A DNA stretch of 8,478 nucleotides from NCBI GenBank assembly GCA_023818905.1, contig JAMWDE010000032.1:1-8478 (forward strand). The letters run 5' to 3'. The DNA is from Candidatus Omnitrophota bacterium (GTDB lineage Bacteria; Omnitrophota; Gorgyraeia; Gygaellales; Profunditerraquicolaceae). A program made the position numbers and the translations under genes. Shown piece by piece: positions 1-6,742 of the stretch; within the stretch, counting starts at the first letter, position 1, and each line of letters starts with the position of its first letter. The notes beneath the pieces were generated by a model that was not told where the DNA came from, ran no database searches, and saw only the letters and a list, made by a program, of their open reading frames with translations.

Positions 1-117
1 ATTTTATTTTTGCTCGTTGTTTGTGTACTGTTATCGTTGTTAAGTTACACTATCAAGACAACGGAGTTAAAATGTTGCTTTATGCCTTATGTCAAATTAG
101 CATCTGAGATGCTTTAA
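1..117 (+). CDS. possible 3' end of an unknown rightward gene (weak)
   Basis: Frame 1 is open from the window edge to TAA at 115-117 (38 codons). It begins with a strongly hydrophobic stretch (ILFLLVVCVLLSLLSY) that could be a C-terminal membrane helix, followed by a short polar tail ending in KLASEML. Nothing in it is recognisable. Against it: frame 3 is also open from the edge to TGA at 105-107, T-rich DNA gives hydrophobic translations by chance, and its last 34 nt lie inside repeat copy A, whose differences from copy B show no codon-position bias. The start, if there is one, lies outside the window. Confidence 0.2.
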   Translation: MLFLLVVCVLLSLLSYTIKTTELKCCFMPYVKLASEML

Positions 118-258
118 GAGCGTATCTGGCGCCAGGTTAAAGGTTATCTTGCATTCCAAATCTTGCATTCCAAAGGTAGAAGCAGTGGTGTAATATATAA
201 TGAAACTGTAACGAGACGTTTCAAATAATGCATTTTGCTAGTTGTTTGCTACTTGACA
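84..258 (+). repeat. diverged intergenic repeat, copy A (downstream of msbA)
   Basis: This stretch aligns in the same orientation with 2126-2278, on the other side of the msbA-like gene. Shared blocks in the same order are GCCTT, TCTGAG, GCGCCA, GTTATCTTG, CGTTTCAAATA and TTGAC. By hand count about 51 of the first 72 aligned bases match with one 1-nt gap. The spacing between blocks is then identical except for a 14-bp tandem duplication present only here (147-174). The middle part (about 175-215) is poorly conserved. Mismatches are spread evenly over codon positions, so it looks noncoding. Its role is unknown. It could be a duplicated upstream regulatory region or a decayed dispersed element. 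Confidence 0.6.
147..174 (+). repeat. perfect 14-bp tandem duplication
   Basis: The unit TCTTGCATTCCAAA occurs twice head to tail at 147-160 and 161-174 without mismatch. The matching part of repeat copy B has one unit length only, so this looks like a recent replication-slippage duplication inside copy A. Confidence 0.85.
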
Positions 259-260
259 GA

Positions 261-2054
261 CTATAATCCTTCAAGATTCTGAACCTGGTAGAGCCGTTTA
301 TAAAGCCCCTCCTTAGCAATAAGTTCACTATGGGTGCCTCGCTCTACAATTATTCCCTTGTCTATAACTACAATATTGTGTGCGGTTCTTATTGTAGAAA
401 GTCTATGCGCAATCACAAATACAGTGCGGCCTTCTATAAGTCTATTTAAGGCCTCTTGGACAATACGCTCTGATTCTCCATCAAGCTGCGAGGTCGCCTC
501 ATCCAAAATTAAAATAGGAGGATCTTTAAGTAATGCCCTGGCAATGGCAATCCTCTGACGCTCTCCACCAGAAAGTTTCATACCTCGATCTCCTATAATG
601 GTATCGTAACCTTGAGGAAGGGCTTTTATAAAGTCATGGGCATAAGCCTGCATGGTTGCCTGTTCTATCTGTTTTTGAGAAACATCTGTCCTACCAGAAA
701 CTATATTAGCCCGAATCGTATCATTAAAAAGTATGGTCTCCTGAGTTACTATCCCTATCTGCTGACGAAGAGATTTGAGCGTAACTTCTTTTATATCAAT
801 GCCATCTATGAGAATTCTGCCTTTCTGTGGATCATAGAAACGGCAAAGTAAATCCACTAATGTAGTCTTGCCTGCACCTGAAGGACCTACGATAGCCAAA
901 ATCCGGCCCTTCTTGACCTTTAAGTCTATACCCTTAAGCACCTGTTGGTTTCCATAACTAAACCAGACATCCTCAAAAACAATATTATTTCTAAAATCGG
1001 TTAACTGTTTTGCCTTTGGCTTATCGTATACAGTAGTAGGTACATCCAAAACCTCGTAGATTCGGTTACTAGCAGCCAATGCCTGCTGATTTAAAGAGTG
1101 CACCTGACTTAATTTCTTAAATGGCCGCATAAGTGATAACAATGAACCCATAAAGAGACCAAATACACCAAAAGAGAGTCTGCCAGAAATAACATCTCTG
1201 CCTGCCCAAAAAAGGACAAACATACCTGCCAATGCGCCCATAAATTCCGTAAATGGACTTAAAAGAAGCATGCGCTTTACCGATTTCATCGTCAGTTTAT
1301 AATAATCCCGGTTAACTTGATTGAACCTGGCTATCTCATAATCCTCCATATTGAATGCCTTTACTATCCTGGTGCCAATAATCGTTTCATAGAGGATAGA
1401 ATTCATATCTGCCATCCTCTCTTGAGTCTTATAAGACAACTTTCTTAACCTTCTGCCCACCTTAAAAATAGAGAAACTTATAAGTGGTAAAAGCAAAAAG
1501 GCGATCAGTGCCAGTTTTGCATGGATATAAAATATCAAAAATGTGAAAAGTATGACCTGTAAACTCTGATATACCAAATCAGTAGAACCGTAGGAAACAG
1601 CATTCTCTACGAGTTTCACATCGTTAGTGATGCGCGAAATCAACTCTCCTCCCCGCTTGTGAGTGAAGTAATCCAAAGACAAGCTTTGCATCTTTGCATA
1701 AAGTTTCGAACGTATATCCCTGACTACACGTTGGCCAATATCAGACATTATAAAACCTTGTAAAAAGCTAAAAAGACCTTTAAACAAAAACAGTGCGATG
1801 GTAGCAATGAGCATATAGCTCAACATCACCTGACGGTCAAGGCTGTTTAATCTATCCACAAAGACATTTAAGAATGAGGGCAACCTTGTAGGAATAATAA
1901 TCTTTTGACCTGTAAGGACGATGTCTGCTAAAGGTACAATCATAGTTAAAGATACGCCATCAAAAATTGTAGAAAAAACCATACATATGATCGCAATACC
2001 AAATAGGCCAAGGTAAGGCCTGGAAAATCTAAGTAATTTAAGATACTCTCTCAT
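261..2054 (-). CDS. msbA: MsbA-type lipid A / lipid exporter, ABC half-transporter with fused permease and ATPase
   Basis: This is a 597-residue ABC exporter half-transporter that should act as an inner-membrane homodimer, using ATP to flip lipid A-core or a related lipid to the periplasmic leaflet. The N-terminal half (about 15-310) has six hydrophobic segments and the coupling region FTHKRGGELISR (130-141). The C-terminal ATPase has Walker A GPSGAGKTT (390-398), Q-loop Gln438, signature LSGGERQ (494-500), Walker B ILILDEA (514-520) with Glu519, a D-loop reading SQLD rather than the common SALD, and switch His550. Length matches MsbA (about 580-600). The ATG at 2054 has GGGAG five bases upstream. 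Divergent placement beside lpxB supports lipid A export, but the family also moves other lipids, glycans and peptides, so substrate is inference. All catalytic motifs are intact. Confidence 0.8.
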   Translation of the reverse strand: MREYLKLLRFSRPYLGLFGIAIICMVFSTIFDGVSLTMIVPLADIVLTGQKIIIPTRLPSFLNVFVDRLNSLDRQVMLSYMLIATIALFLFKGLFSFLQGFIMSDIGQRVVRDIRSKLYAKMQSLSLDYFTHKRGGELISRITNDVKLVENAVSYGSTDLVYQSLQVILFTFLIFYIHAKLALIAFLLLPLISFSIFKVGRRLRKLSYKTQERMADMNSILYETIIGTRIVKAFNMEDYEIARFNQVNRDYYKLTMKSVKRMLLLSPFTEFMGALAGMFVLFWAGRDVISGRLSFGVFGLFMGSLLSLMRPFKKLSQVHSLNQQALAASNRIYEVLDVPTTVYDKPKAKQLTDFRNNIVFEDVWFSYGNQQVLKGIDLKVKKGRILAIVGPSGAGKTTLVDLLCRFYDPQKGRILIDGIDIKEVTLKSLRQQIGIVTQETILFNDTIRANIVSGRTDVSQKQIEQATMQAYAHDFIKALPQGYDTIIGDRGMKLSGGERQRIAIARALLKDPPILILDEATSQLDGESERIVQEALNRLIEGRTVFVIAHRLSTIRTAHNIVVIDKGIIVERGTHSELIAKEGLYKRLYQVQNLEGL

Positions 2055-2108
2055 TTTGGCTCCCGGTTAAGATAAAGGTATATCTGCTGTCTATTATTTA
2101 ATTTGTTT

Positions 2109-2137
2109 ATTATTTGGTTATCTTGGCCTTGTTTCAA
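2109..2137 (-). promoter_or_regulatory. candidate sigma-70 type promoter for msbA
   Basis: On the minus strand TTGAAA (2137-2132) is followed after 17 bp by AATAAT (2114-2109), each one base from consensus. Transcription would start near 2102, giving a leader of roughly 48 nt before the msbA ATG. The -35 lies inside repeat copy B, and the equivalent place in copy A reads TTGACA (95-90), without a clear -10. In A+T-rich DNA such matches occur by chance, so this is moderate evidence. Confidence 0.45.
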
Positions 2138-2278
2138 CTTGGTCTCTGAGGTGTTTTTATATACATCTTGCGCCAAATTAGGCGTTATCTTGTATTTTGA
2201 CCACATAGACAGCGGCACATTCTATATCTGAGGTATAATTAAGCGTTTCAAATAGGAATTGTAGCATACTCATTGACT
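2126..2278 (+). repeat. diverged intergenic repeat, copy B (between msbA and the oxidoreductase operon)
   Basis: This is the counterpart of 84-258: the same blocks in the same order, without the 14-bp duplication and with a 7-nt shorter stretch before the final TTGAC. Here the repeat ends exactly in the -35 element of the rightward operon promoter and covers the -35 of the candidate msbA promoter, so it occupies the regulatory space between the divergent genes. It also holds a small inverted repeat, CGCC-6 nt-GGCG (2171-2184), that copy A lacks. No reading frame in it looks like a gene. Confidence 0.6.
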
Positions 2279-2301
2279 TTTGTCGAGCAATTTGGTATGA
2301 T
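2273..2301 (+). promoter_or_regulatory. strong sigma-70 type promoter of the oxidoreductase-lpxB-HD-GYP operon
   Basis: TTGACT (2273-2278) and TATGAT (2296-2301) are separated by exactly 17 bp. The bases TGG just before the -10 make an extended -10 (TGnTATGAT). Transcription would start near 2308, about 34 nt before the ATG at 2342. This is the best promoter match in the window and sits where an operon promoter is expected. Confidence 0.75.
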
Positions 2302-2341
2302 AAATGAACATTTATAAACAATGTAATTATGAGTAATTATT

Positions 2342-3271
2342 ATGAAGAAGATAAAAGTAGCGGTCATAGGAATAGGGCGCTTGGGTAGTATCCATGCAAA
2401 ACTCTACAAGGAAATCCCTTCCAGCAGACTCTGTGCAGTTTGTGATATAGACACTAACCGATTAAATCAAATTTCGCGAGAGTTAAAAATCCCTGGATAT
2501 AAAGACTATAGAGAACTTTTTGATAAAGTGGATGCTGTCAGTATCGCTGCCCCCACTTATCTTCATTACAGGATAGCGCGAGATTTCTTAAATCGTCGTA
2601 TTCATGTTCTCGTTGAAAAACCATTTGTTACAAAACTAAAGGAAGCGGAAGACCTTATTGAGATTGCTCAAAAAAATAAACTTATATTACAGGTCGGACA
2701 TGTAGAAAGATTCAATTCGGCATTCACTGCTACTCAAAAACTCATAAAGAATCCGCGCTTTATAGAATGTCACCGACTCTCTCCTTTTCCCTATCGCTCC
2801 TTAGATATAGGGGTAGTGTTAGACCTTATGATACACGATATAGATATTGTGTTGGGTTTAATAAACTCACCTCTTAAGAAAATTGAAGCAATAGGAGTTA
2901 AAGTTCTTACCGATTTAGAAGATATTGCTAATGCAAGACTTACATTTAAGAATGGTTGCGTATGCAATCTAACTGCCAGCCGCGTATCTGATGAGCATAT
3001 GCGTAAGATACGCATATTCTTAGAAAATGCCTATATATCTTTGGATTACAGAAATGAAGAGGCATTCATTTACAGAAAAACTCCATCAGGCATTACCAAA
3101 GAAACCTTGCCCATAGAAAAAGAACAACCACTAAAACGAGAGCTCGTTTCATTTGTGGATTGTGTGGCTTACAATAAACTCCCACTCGTTACGGGCAAGG
3201 TAGCTAAAGAGGCATTAGCAGTTGCCTTAGAAATCCGTAGAAAGATATGGAGAAGACTAAAAATATCTTAA
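2342..3271 (+). CDS. Gfo/Idh/MocA-family NAD(P)-dependent oxidoreductase, possible UDP-GlcNAc 3-dehydrogenase (GnnA-like)
   Basis: This 309-residue protein starts directly with a Rossmann strand and the dinucleotide loop GIGRLG (10-15); Asp35 lies at the end of the second strand. The family's EKP motif is at 92-94 with catalytic Lys93, followed by VGHVERFN (118-125) and DLMIHD (161-166), which supplies the usual active-site Asp and His. The remainder forms the C-terminal substrate domain. These enzymes oxidise a sugar hydroxyl with NAD(P). Immediate coupling to lpxB points to sugar-nucleotide chemistry in lipid A synthesis: in Acidithiobacillus the related GnnA lies among lpx genes and makes the 3-keto sugar that the aminotransferase GnnB converts to UDP-GlcNAc3N. 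No GnnB-like gene is in this window, so that substrate is inference. It is first in the operon, with only a weak GAG ribosome site. Confidence 0.85.
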   Translation: MKKIKVAVIGIGRLGSIHAKLYKEIPSSRLCAVCDIDTNRLNQISRELKIPGYKDYRELFDKVDAVSIAAPTYLHYRIARDFLNRRIHVLVEKPFVTKLKEAEDLIEIAQKNKLILQVGHVERFNSAFTATQKLIKNPRFIECHRLSPFPYRSLDIGVVLDLMIHDIDIVLGLINSPLKKIEAIGVKVLTDLEDIANARLTFKNGCVCNLTASRVSDEHMRKIRIFLENAYISLDYRNEEAFIYRKTPSGITKETLPIEKEQPLKRELVSFVDCVAYNKLPLVTGKVAKEALAVALEIRRKIWRRLKIS

Positions 3272-4395
3272 TCGTCGCTGGAGAAGCCTCAGGTGACTTA
3301 CATGCTTCTGAACTGGTTAAGGCGATAAGAGATATTCAACCCAACATAAATTTTTTTGGTTTGGGTGGCAAAAGAATGCAAAGAACTAAAGTAAAACTTT
3401 ACTACGATATAGTAGACTTGGCAGTTGTGGGTTTCTTTGAGGTCTTAAAGAACCTAAAAAAATTTAAAGATATATTTAATGGCCTATTGAGCTGGATAGA
3501 TACATCTAGGCCAGATTTAGCTATCTTGGTTGACTATCCGGGTTTTAATCTGCGCTTGGCAAAAGAACTCAAAAAAAGAAAGATCCCAATCATCTACTAC
3601 ATCAGTCCTCAGGTATGGGCATGGGGCAAACACAGGATAAAGACTATCAAAAGATTGGTAGATAAGATGCTGGTAATCTTTAAGTTTGAAGAGGAGCTTT
3701 ATAATAAGTATGGCGTGCCTGTTTCATTTGTAGGTCATCCCCTACTTGATATTGTAAAATCCAGATTCTCTTCAGAGGAATTCTTTAATATCTATAAGCT
3801 TGATGCTAAATATACAACCTTTGCGCTTCTACCTGGTTCTCGAGAAAAAGAGGTAAAGACACTTTTGCCTCTTATGTTAGAAACTGCTAAGTACATACAA
3901 GAAAAAATGCCTCAGAGTCAATTCCTCATCCTAAGGTCAACCTCTGTAAGAGAGGAAATATTCAATGATATCATACGCGATTATGGGAAATTATGTTTAT
4001 GCGTAATCTCTGATATGACCTATGATGGCTTGGCAGTAGCAGATTTTGCCCTAGTAGCTTCAGGGACAGCCACACTAGAAACAGCCATCATAGGCAAACC
4101 GCTCATCATTATGTACAAGGTATCTTTCTTAAGTTGGCTTTATCTAAAGAGGGTTATAAAGATACCCTACATAGGTTTAGTGAATGTGGTTGCACAGAAA
4201 AAAATTGTTGAAGAATTTCTGCAGTATGATATAAAACCTAAGATAGTTGCAGACTATGTTATAAATACCTTGATGGATAAAAATGCACTGAGCAAAATTA
4301 AAGAGGAATTTCTTTCTGTAACTAAGAACTTAGGTGAAAGAGGTGCCAGTCAAAGGGCAGCTCAAACCATAGTGGATTTTCTGAGTAAATGCTGA
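3247..4395 (+). CDS. lpxB: lipid-A-disaccharide synthase LpxB (GT19)
   Basis: LpxB is a peripheral inner-membrane glycosyltransferase that joins UDP-2,3-diacylglucosamine to 2,3-diacylglucosamine-1-phosphate (lipid X), giving the lipid A disaccharide 1-phosphate and UDP. The 382 residues equal the E. coli length. Family signatures run in order: GEASGDLH (12-19), FGLGG (37-41), VVGFFEVL (60-67), DYPGFN (96-101, with the expected catalytic Asp96), SPQVWAW (120-126), FVGHPLLD (161-168), LLPGSREKEV (194-203), SGTATLETA (272-280) with GKP (283-285), and the C-terminal IPYIGLVNVVA (306-316) followed by EEFLQ. All key parts are intact. The ATG at 3247 gives the normal LpxB N-terminus, although it lies 25 nt inside the end of the oxidoreductase gene, so translation is probably coupled. 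Confidence 0.97.
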   Translation: MEKTKNILIVAGEASGDLHASELVKAIRDIQPNINFFGLGGKRMQRTKVKLYYDIVDLAVVGFFEVLKNLKKFKDIFNGLLSWIDTSRPDLAILVDYPGFNLRLAKELKKRKIPIIYYISPQVWAWGKHRIKTIKRLVDKMLVIFKFEEELYNKYGVPVSFVGHPLLDIVKSRFSSEEFFNIYKLDAKYTTFALLPGSREKEVKTLLPLMLETAKYIQEKMPQSQFLILRSTSVREEIFNDIIRDYGKLCLCVISDMTYDGLAVADFALVASGTATLETAIIGKPLIIMYKVSFLSWLYLKRVIKIPYIGLVNVVAQKKIVEEFLQYDIKPKIVADYVINTLMDKNALSKIKEEFLSVTKNLGERGASQRAAQTIVDFLSKC

Positions 4396-5612
4396 AATTA
4401 AATCCTTCTAAAATTGCGCTTGAGGTATTTTCTGCGTTGACCTACGCTGTTGATGCCCAGCGTTCAAAAAATCTATATCATGCCTGGAAGGTAGCAATAC
4501 TATCAACCCATTTTGCCAAAAGTATAAAGAATCCAAGAAAAATAAAAGAGGTATTCTACGCCGCCTTACTACACGATGTAGGTGGAGTAGGGTTTCCTTT
4601 CCATATCGTCCATTATCTCAAACGTAATGACAAGGTAAGTCGTGATACGTTATTATCTCATCCTATAATTGGGGCTCAGCTCATCTCTAACATACCCCAG
4701 ATGGGTTCTGTAGCAAAACTGATACTTGACCACCACGAATGGATAAATGGCCAAGGCTATCCTCGGGCAAAGACTGCTAAATACATACCCTGGGGTTCTC
4801 AAGTTATCAGATTAGCAGATACCATTGATACAGCCTTACAGACAGAAAAGATAGATAATCTAAATACTCTAAAAAATAAACTCTCCTTAAACGTCAATAA
4901 AGAATACTCCAAGGATCTGTTTGAAGTCGCATTTAAGATTCTTAATAAAGATGGACTCTTTAAAAAAATAATCTCTTACCAAAGTATCCCTTATTTATTT
5001 AACGAAACAAAAGAAAATGTAGGCCTAATATACATCCCACAAAAAATTGATGCCGTTGGCACTGTCTTAGAAGTAACAGCGCAGATTATCGATATGCGGC
5101 ACCCTTACTCTGCGGGACATTCGTTAAGGGTGTCGCGTTATGCCATGGCTTGTGCATTGGCAATGAGATTAGAGCACGATGAGGTAACCAAAATCAAATG
5201 GGCAGGACTTATTCATGATATCGGAAAGATAATCATCTCGCGTAAAGTCTTAGAGAAACCTTCCGTCCTTACTGCCAAAGAATATACAGAGGTAAAAAGA
5301 CACTCCTCTTTAACCCAAGAGATATTAAAGATGGTAACTACACTCAAAGAGATTGCGCCTATCGCAGCAAGCCACCATGAATACTACGATGGCTCAGGTT
5401 ATCCCCAAGGACTAAAAGGAGACTTAATACCTCTTGGCGCCCGCATTCTGGCTATCTGCGATGCATTTGATGCAATGACCTCAAACCGGCCTTATCGCAA
5501 ACCATTAAGTCATCTTGAAGCCTGTAAAGAATTAGAAAAACTTTCAGGCAAACAATTCGACCCTGAAATCGTTAAGCAAACCTTACCTATATTTAAAAAT
5601 CTGGGTATTTAA
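4389..5612 (+). CDS. protein with two tandem HD-GYP-type phosphohydrolase domains, first one degenerate
   Basis: A 407-residue soluble protein without signal or membrane segment. The C-terminal domain (about 220-400) is a full HD-GYP: His244 in GHSLRVS, HDIGK (276-280), His305, SHHE (328-331), DGSGYP (334-339), CDAFDAM (357-363) and RPYR (367-370). Intact domains of this kind hydrolyse cyclic di-GMP, or in some cases cGAMP, using a metal centre. The N-terminal part (about 15-150) repeats the pattern in weaker form: His31, HDVGG (62-66), His91, DHHE (114-117), GQGYP (121-125) and LADTID (142-147). Metal-ligand positions remain, but the HDxGK lysine is Gly66 and an RPYR-like segment is missing. 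The ATG overlaps the lpxB stop (ATGCTGA, 4389-4395), so it is probably translationally coupled. A regulatory first domain controlling a catalytic second one is inference. Confidence 0.9.
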   Translation: MLKLNPSKIALEVFSALTYAVDAQRSKNLYHAWKVAILSTHFAKSIKNPRKIKEVFYAALLHDVGGVGFPFHIVHYLKRNDKVSRDTLLSHPIIGAQLISNIPQMGSVAKLILDHHEWINGQGYPRAKTAKYIPWGSQVIRLADTIDTALQTEKIDNLNTLKNKLSLNVNKEYSKDLFEVAFKILNKDGLFKKIISYQSIPYLFNETKENVGLIYIPQKIDAVGTVLEVTAQIIDMRHPYSAGHSLRVSRYAMACALAMRLEHDEVTKIKWAGLIHDIGKIIISRKVLEKPSVLTAKEYTEVKRHSSLTQEILKMVTTLKEIAPIAASHHEYYDGSGYPQGLKGDLIPLGARILAICDAFDAMTSNRPYRKPLSHLEACKELEKLSGKQFDPEIVKQTLPIFKNLGI

Positions 5613-5622
5613 CAAACAGGGA

Positions 5623-6324
5623 TTAAAAAGATTTTGCTATAGCAATGCGTTCCTTTACAGGAGGATGGTCAAAGAAGAATATCTTAATGAGAGGAGGCGG
5701 GTTCATATCAGCAAGGTTTTGTGCTGAAAGTTTATGTATCATTGAAATAAAAGACTCTTTTGAACCTGTGGACTTCAGCGCCATTAAGTCTGCCTGTTTC
5801 TCAAATCTTCTACTTATATAATTCTCCAAGGGCTTAGATAGTATACTAAATAATATCAAATATATTAACACAACAGGAAAACTAGCAATATCTGACAATG
5901 AAGATAAACCAAAAAATCTTAAGGCATAATCCCTGGTTTTAAAGATAATGTATAAAGATAACGTGATAATTGAGGAGCTAACAATAATGAGTTTGAAGAT
6001 GTGCCCAAGCTTGTAGTGGGCAAACTCATGAGCTAAGATAACCTCTATCTCTGGAAGGCTATCTTTATATTTGAGGGTATCTGTCAATATAACCCTCTTA
6101 GTCTTACCCCAACCCACAAATCCGGCGTTTGCCTTTGTGGTCTTTTTGCTAAAATCTATCTCGAAGACATCGAGTATCTTTAAATCCATCTTAACTGCTA
6201 GATTTATAATGCGCTCTCTAAGTTCAGTATCAGAGATTGGCTTATATTTGAAAAATAGTGGTATGATAACTACAGGAACTAATCTGGCAAAAACCAAAGA
6301 ATATCCAAAAAACAGAAAATACAA
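5623..6324 (-). CDS. M48 (Ste24/HtpX-type) membrane metalloprotease, C-terminal part after a frameshift
   Basis: This frame encodes the catalytic part of an M48 peptidase, a zinc protease that acts on membrane or lipidated proteins. Residue numbers count from the TTG at 6324. It contains a hydrophobic helix ending in PLFFKYKPI (22-30), ELRERI (34-39), the family's NA-F-G region (ANAGFVGWGKTKR, 65-77), zinc motif HEFAH (99-103), two more hydrophobic stretches (about 110-128 and 148-163), the third-ligand region RRFEKQAD (172-179, with Glu175) and DHPPVKERI (219-227). It has no credible start: the frame opens after a stop near 6355, and the TTG lacks a ribosome site and lies within the membrane helix. 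It must be the continuation of the reading frame at 6242-6733, joined by a +1 shift. The catalytic residues are intact, so the break is recent, an error, or recoded. Confidence 0.85.
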   Translation of the reverse strand: MYFLFFGYSLVFARLVPVVIIPLFFKYKPISDTELRERIINLAVKMDLKILDVFEIDFSKKTTKANAGFVGWGKTKRVILTDTLKYKDSLPEIEVILAHEFAHYKLGHIFKLIIVSSSIITLSLYIIFKTRDYALRFFGLSSLSDIASFPVVLIYLILFSILSKPLENYISRRFEKQADLMALKSTGSKESFISMIHKLSAQNLADMNPPPLIKIFFFDHPPVKERIAIAKSF

Positions 6325-6733
6325 ACCACCAGTTATGAGGATAATTTCTGGTTACGTAATAAAACATCTCAAAGAAGATTACTAAGATTATATAAGATAT
6401 GGTGGCTGATTTGATTTGGTCTTTTAACCAAAGGATAAAGTTTTGCTTAGAAAGACCAAAACGGTGTTCCCAGAGAAAAGAGTGATAGAACTCCAAAGGA
6501 AAATTTAACAAAAGATACCCTATATAACCTAACAGTATATACACAGGAATAACTGTATACCTGTTCTTCAGTAAGTCTGAAATTAACTCTGCCAATAATT
6601 TAGAGATCCCTAGTCCCTGGAATAGAATAAGTAACAGCAATAACCAGAATATTTCTACGATTGCCAGAAGATACTTTATATAAGAATACTTTTTAGCTTT
6701 ACTCTGTAGGTCATAATTACAAAAATTATCCAT
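6242..6733 (-). CDS. M48 (Ste24/HtpX-type) membrane metalloprotease, N-terminal part before a frameshift
   Basis: This frame (163 codons) gives the membrane-embedded N-terminus of the protease encoded further left. It has helices at about 20-40, 60-80 and 112-128, and the segment FYHSFLWEHRFGLSKQN (82-98), which resembles the conserved loop between early helices of Ste24-type enzymes (an F-x-E-x-RFG pattern). After NWWFVFSVF (134-142) the expected helix breaks off and the last 15 or so residues, rich in Cys, Ser and His, look out of frame. Removing one T from a T run on the coding strand (6312-6307, or 6293-6289) joins it to the downstream frame and gives a protein of about 400 residues, normal for the family. 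It starts 9 bp after the bL27-like stop, so it shares that transcript. No clear Shine-Dalgarno sequence is visible. Confidence 0.8.
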   Translation of the reverse strand: MDNFCNYDLQSKAKKYSYIKYLLAIVEIFWLLLLLILFQGLGISKLLAELISDLLKNRYTVIPVYILLGYIGYLLLNFPLEFYHSFLWEHRFGLSKQNFILWLKDQIKSATISYIILVIFFEMFYYVTRNYPHNWWFVFSVFWIFFGFCQISSCSYHTTIFQI

Positions 6734-6742
6734 ACTGTATTA

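Noticed and set aside
126..135. Palindrome CTGGCGCCAG, considered as an operator or recombination site.
   Set aside because: Ten bases only, not conserved as a palindrome in repeat copy B (TTGCGCCAA), and no partner site is visible.
253..268. TTGACA followed by TATAAT, considered as a rightward promoter.
   Set aside because: The hexamers are only 4 bp apart and lead into the antisense 3' end of msbA. The other TATAAT strings (196-201, 2234-2239) have no -35 at a workable distance.
612..851. Plus-strand open frame opposite the msbA ATPase region; likewise 334-558.
   Set aside because: Both are antisense shadows of a strongly conserved ABC transporter frame, with no family resemblance or ribosome site.
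2171..2184. CGCC-AAATTA-GGCG inverted repeat, considered as an integron attC-like or riboswitch stem.
   Set aside because: Four base pairs, absent from repeat copy A, with no attC consensus boxes and no conserved aptamer features.
2076..2238. Open plus-strand frame of about 53 codons through repeat copy B, considered as a small gene.
   Set aside because: It has no ATG and no ribosome site, and differences from copy A are spread evenly over codon positions with an intervening 1-nt gap.
5634..5645. Perfect 12-bp palindrome TTGCTATAGCAA near the convergent junction, considered as a terminator.
   Set aside because: It has no loop and no T tract and lies inside codons for the IAIAK-like C-terminus of the protease, so it is better explained as coding sequence.
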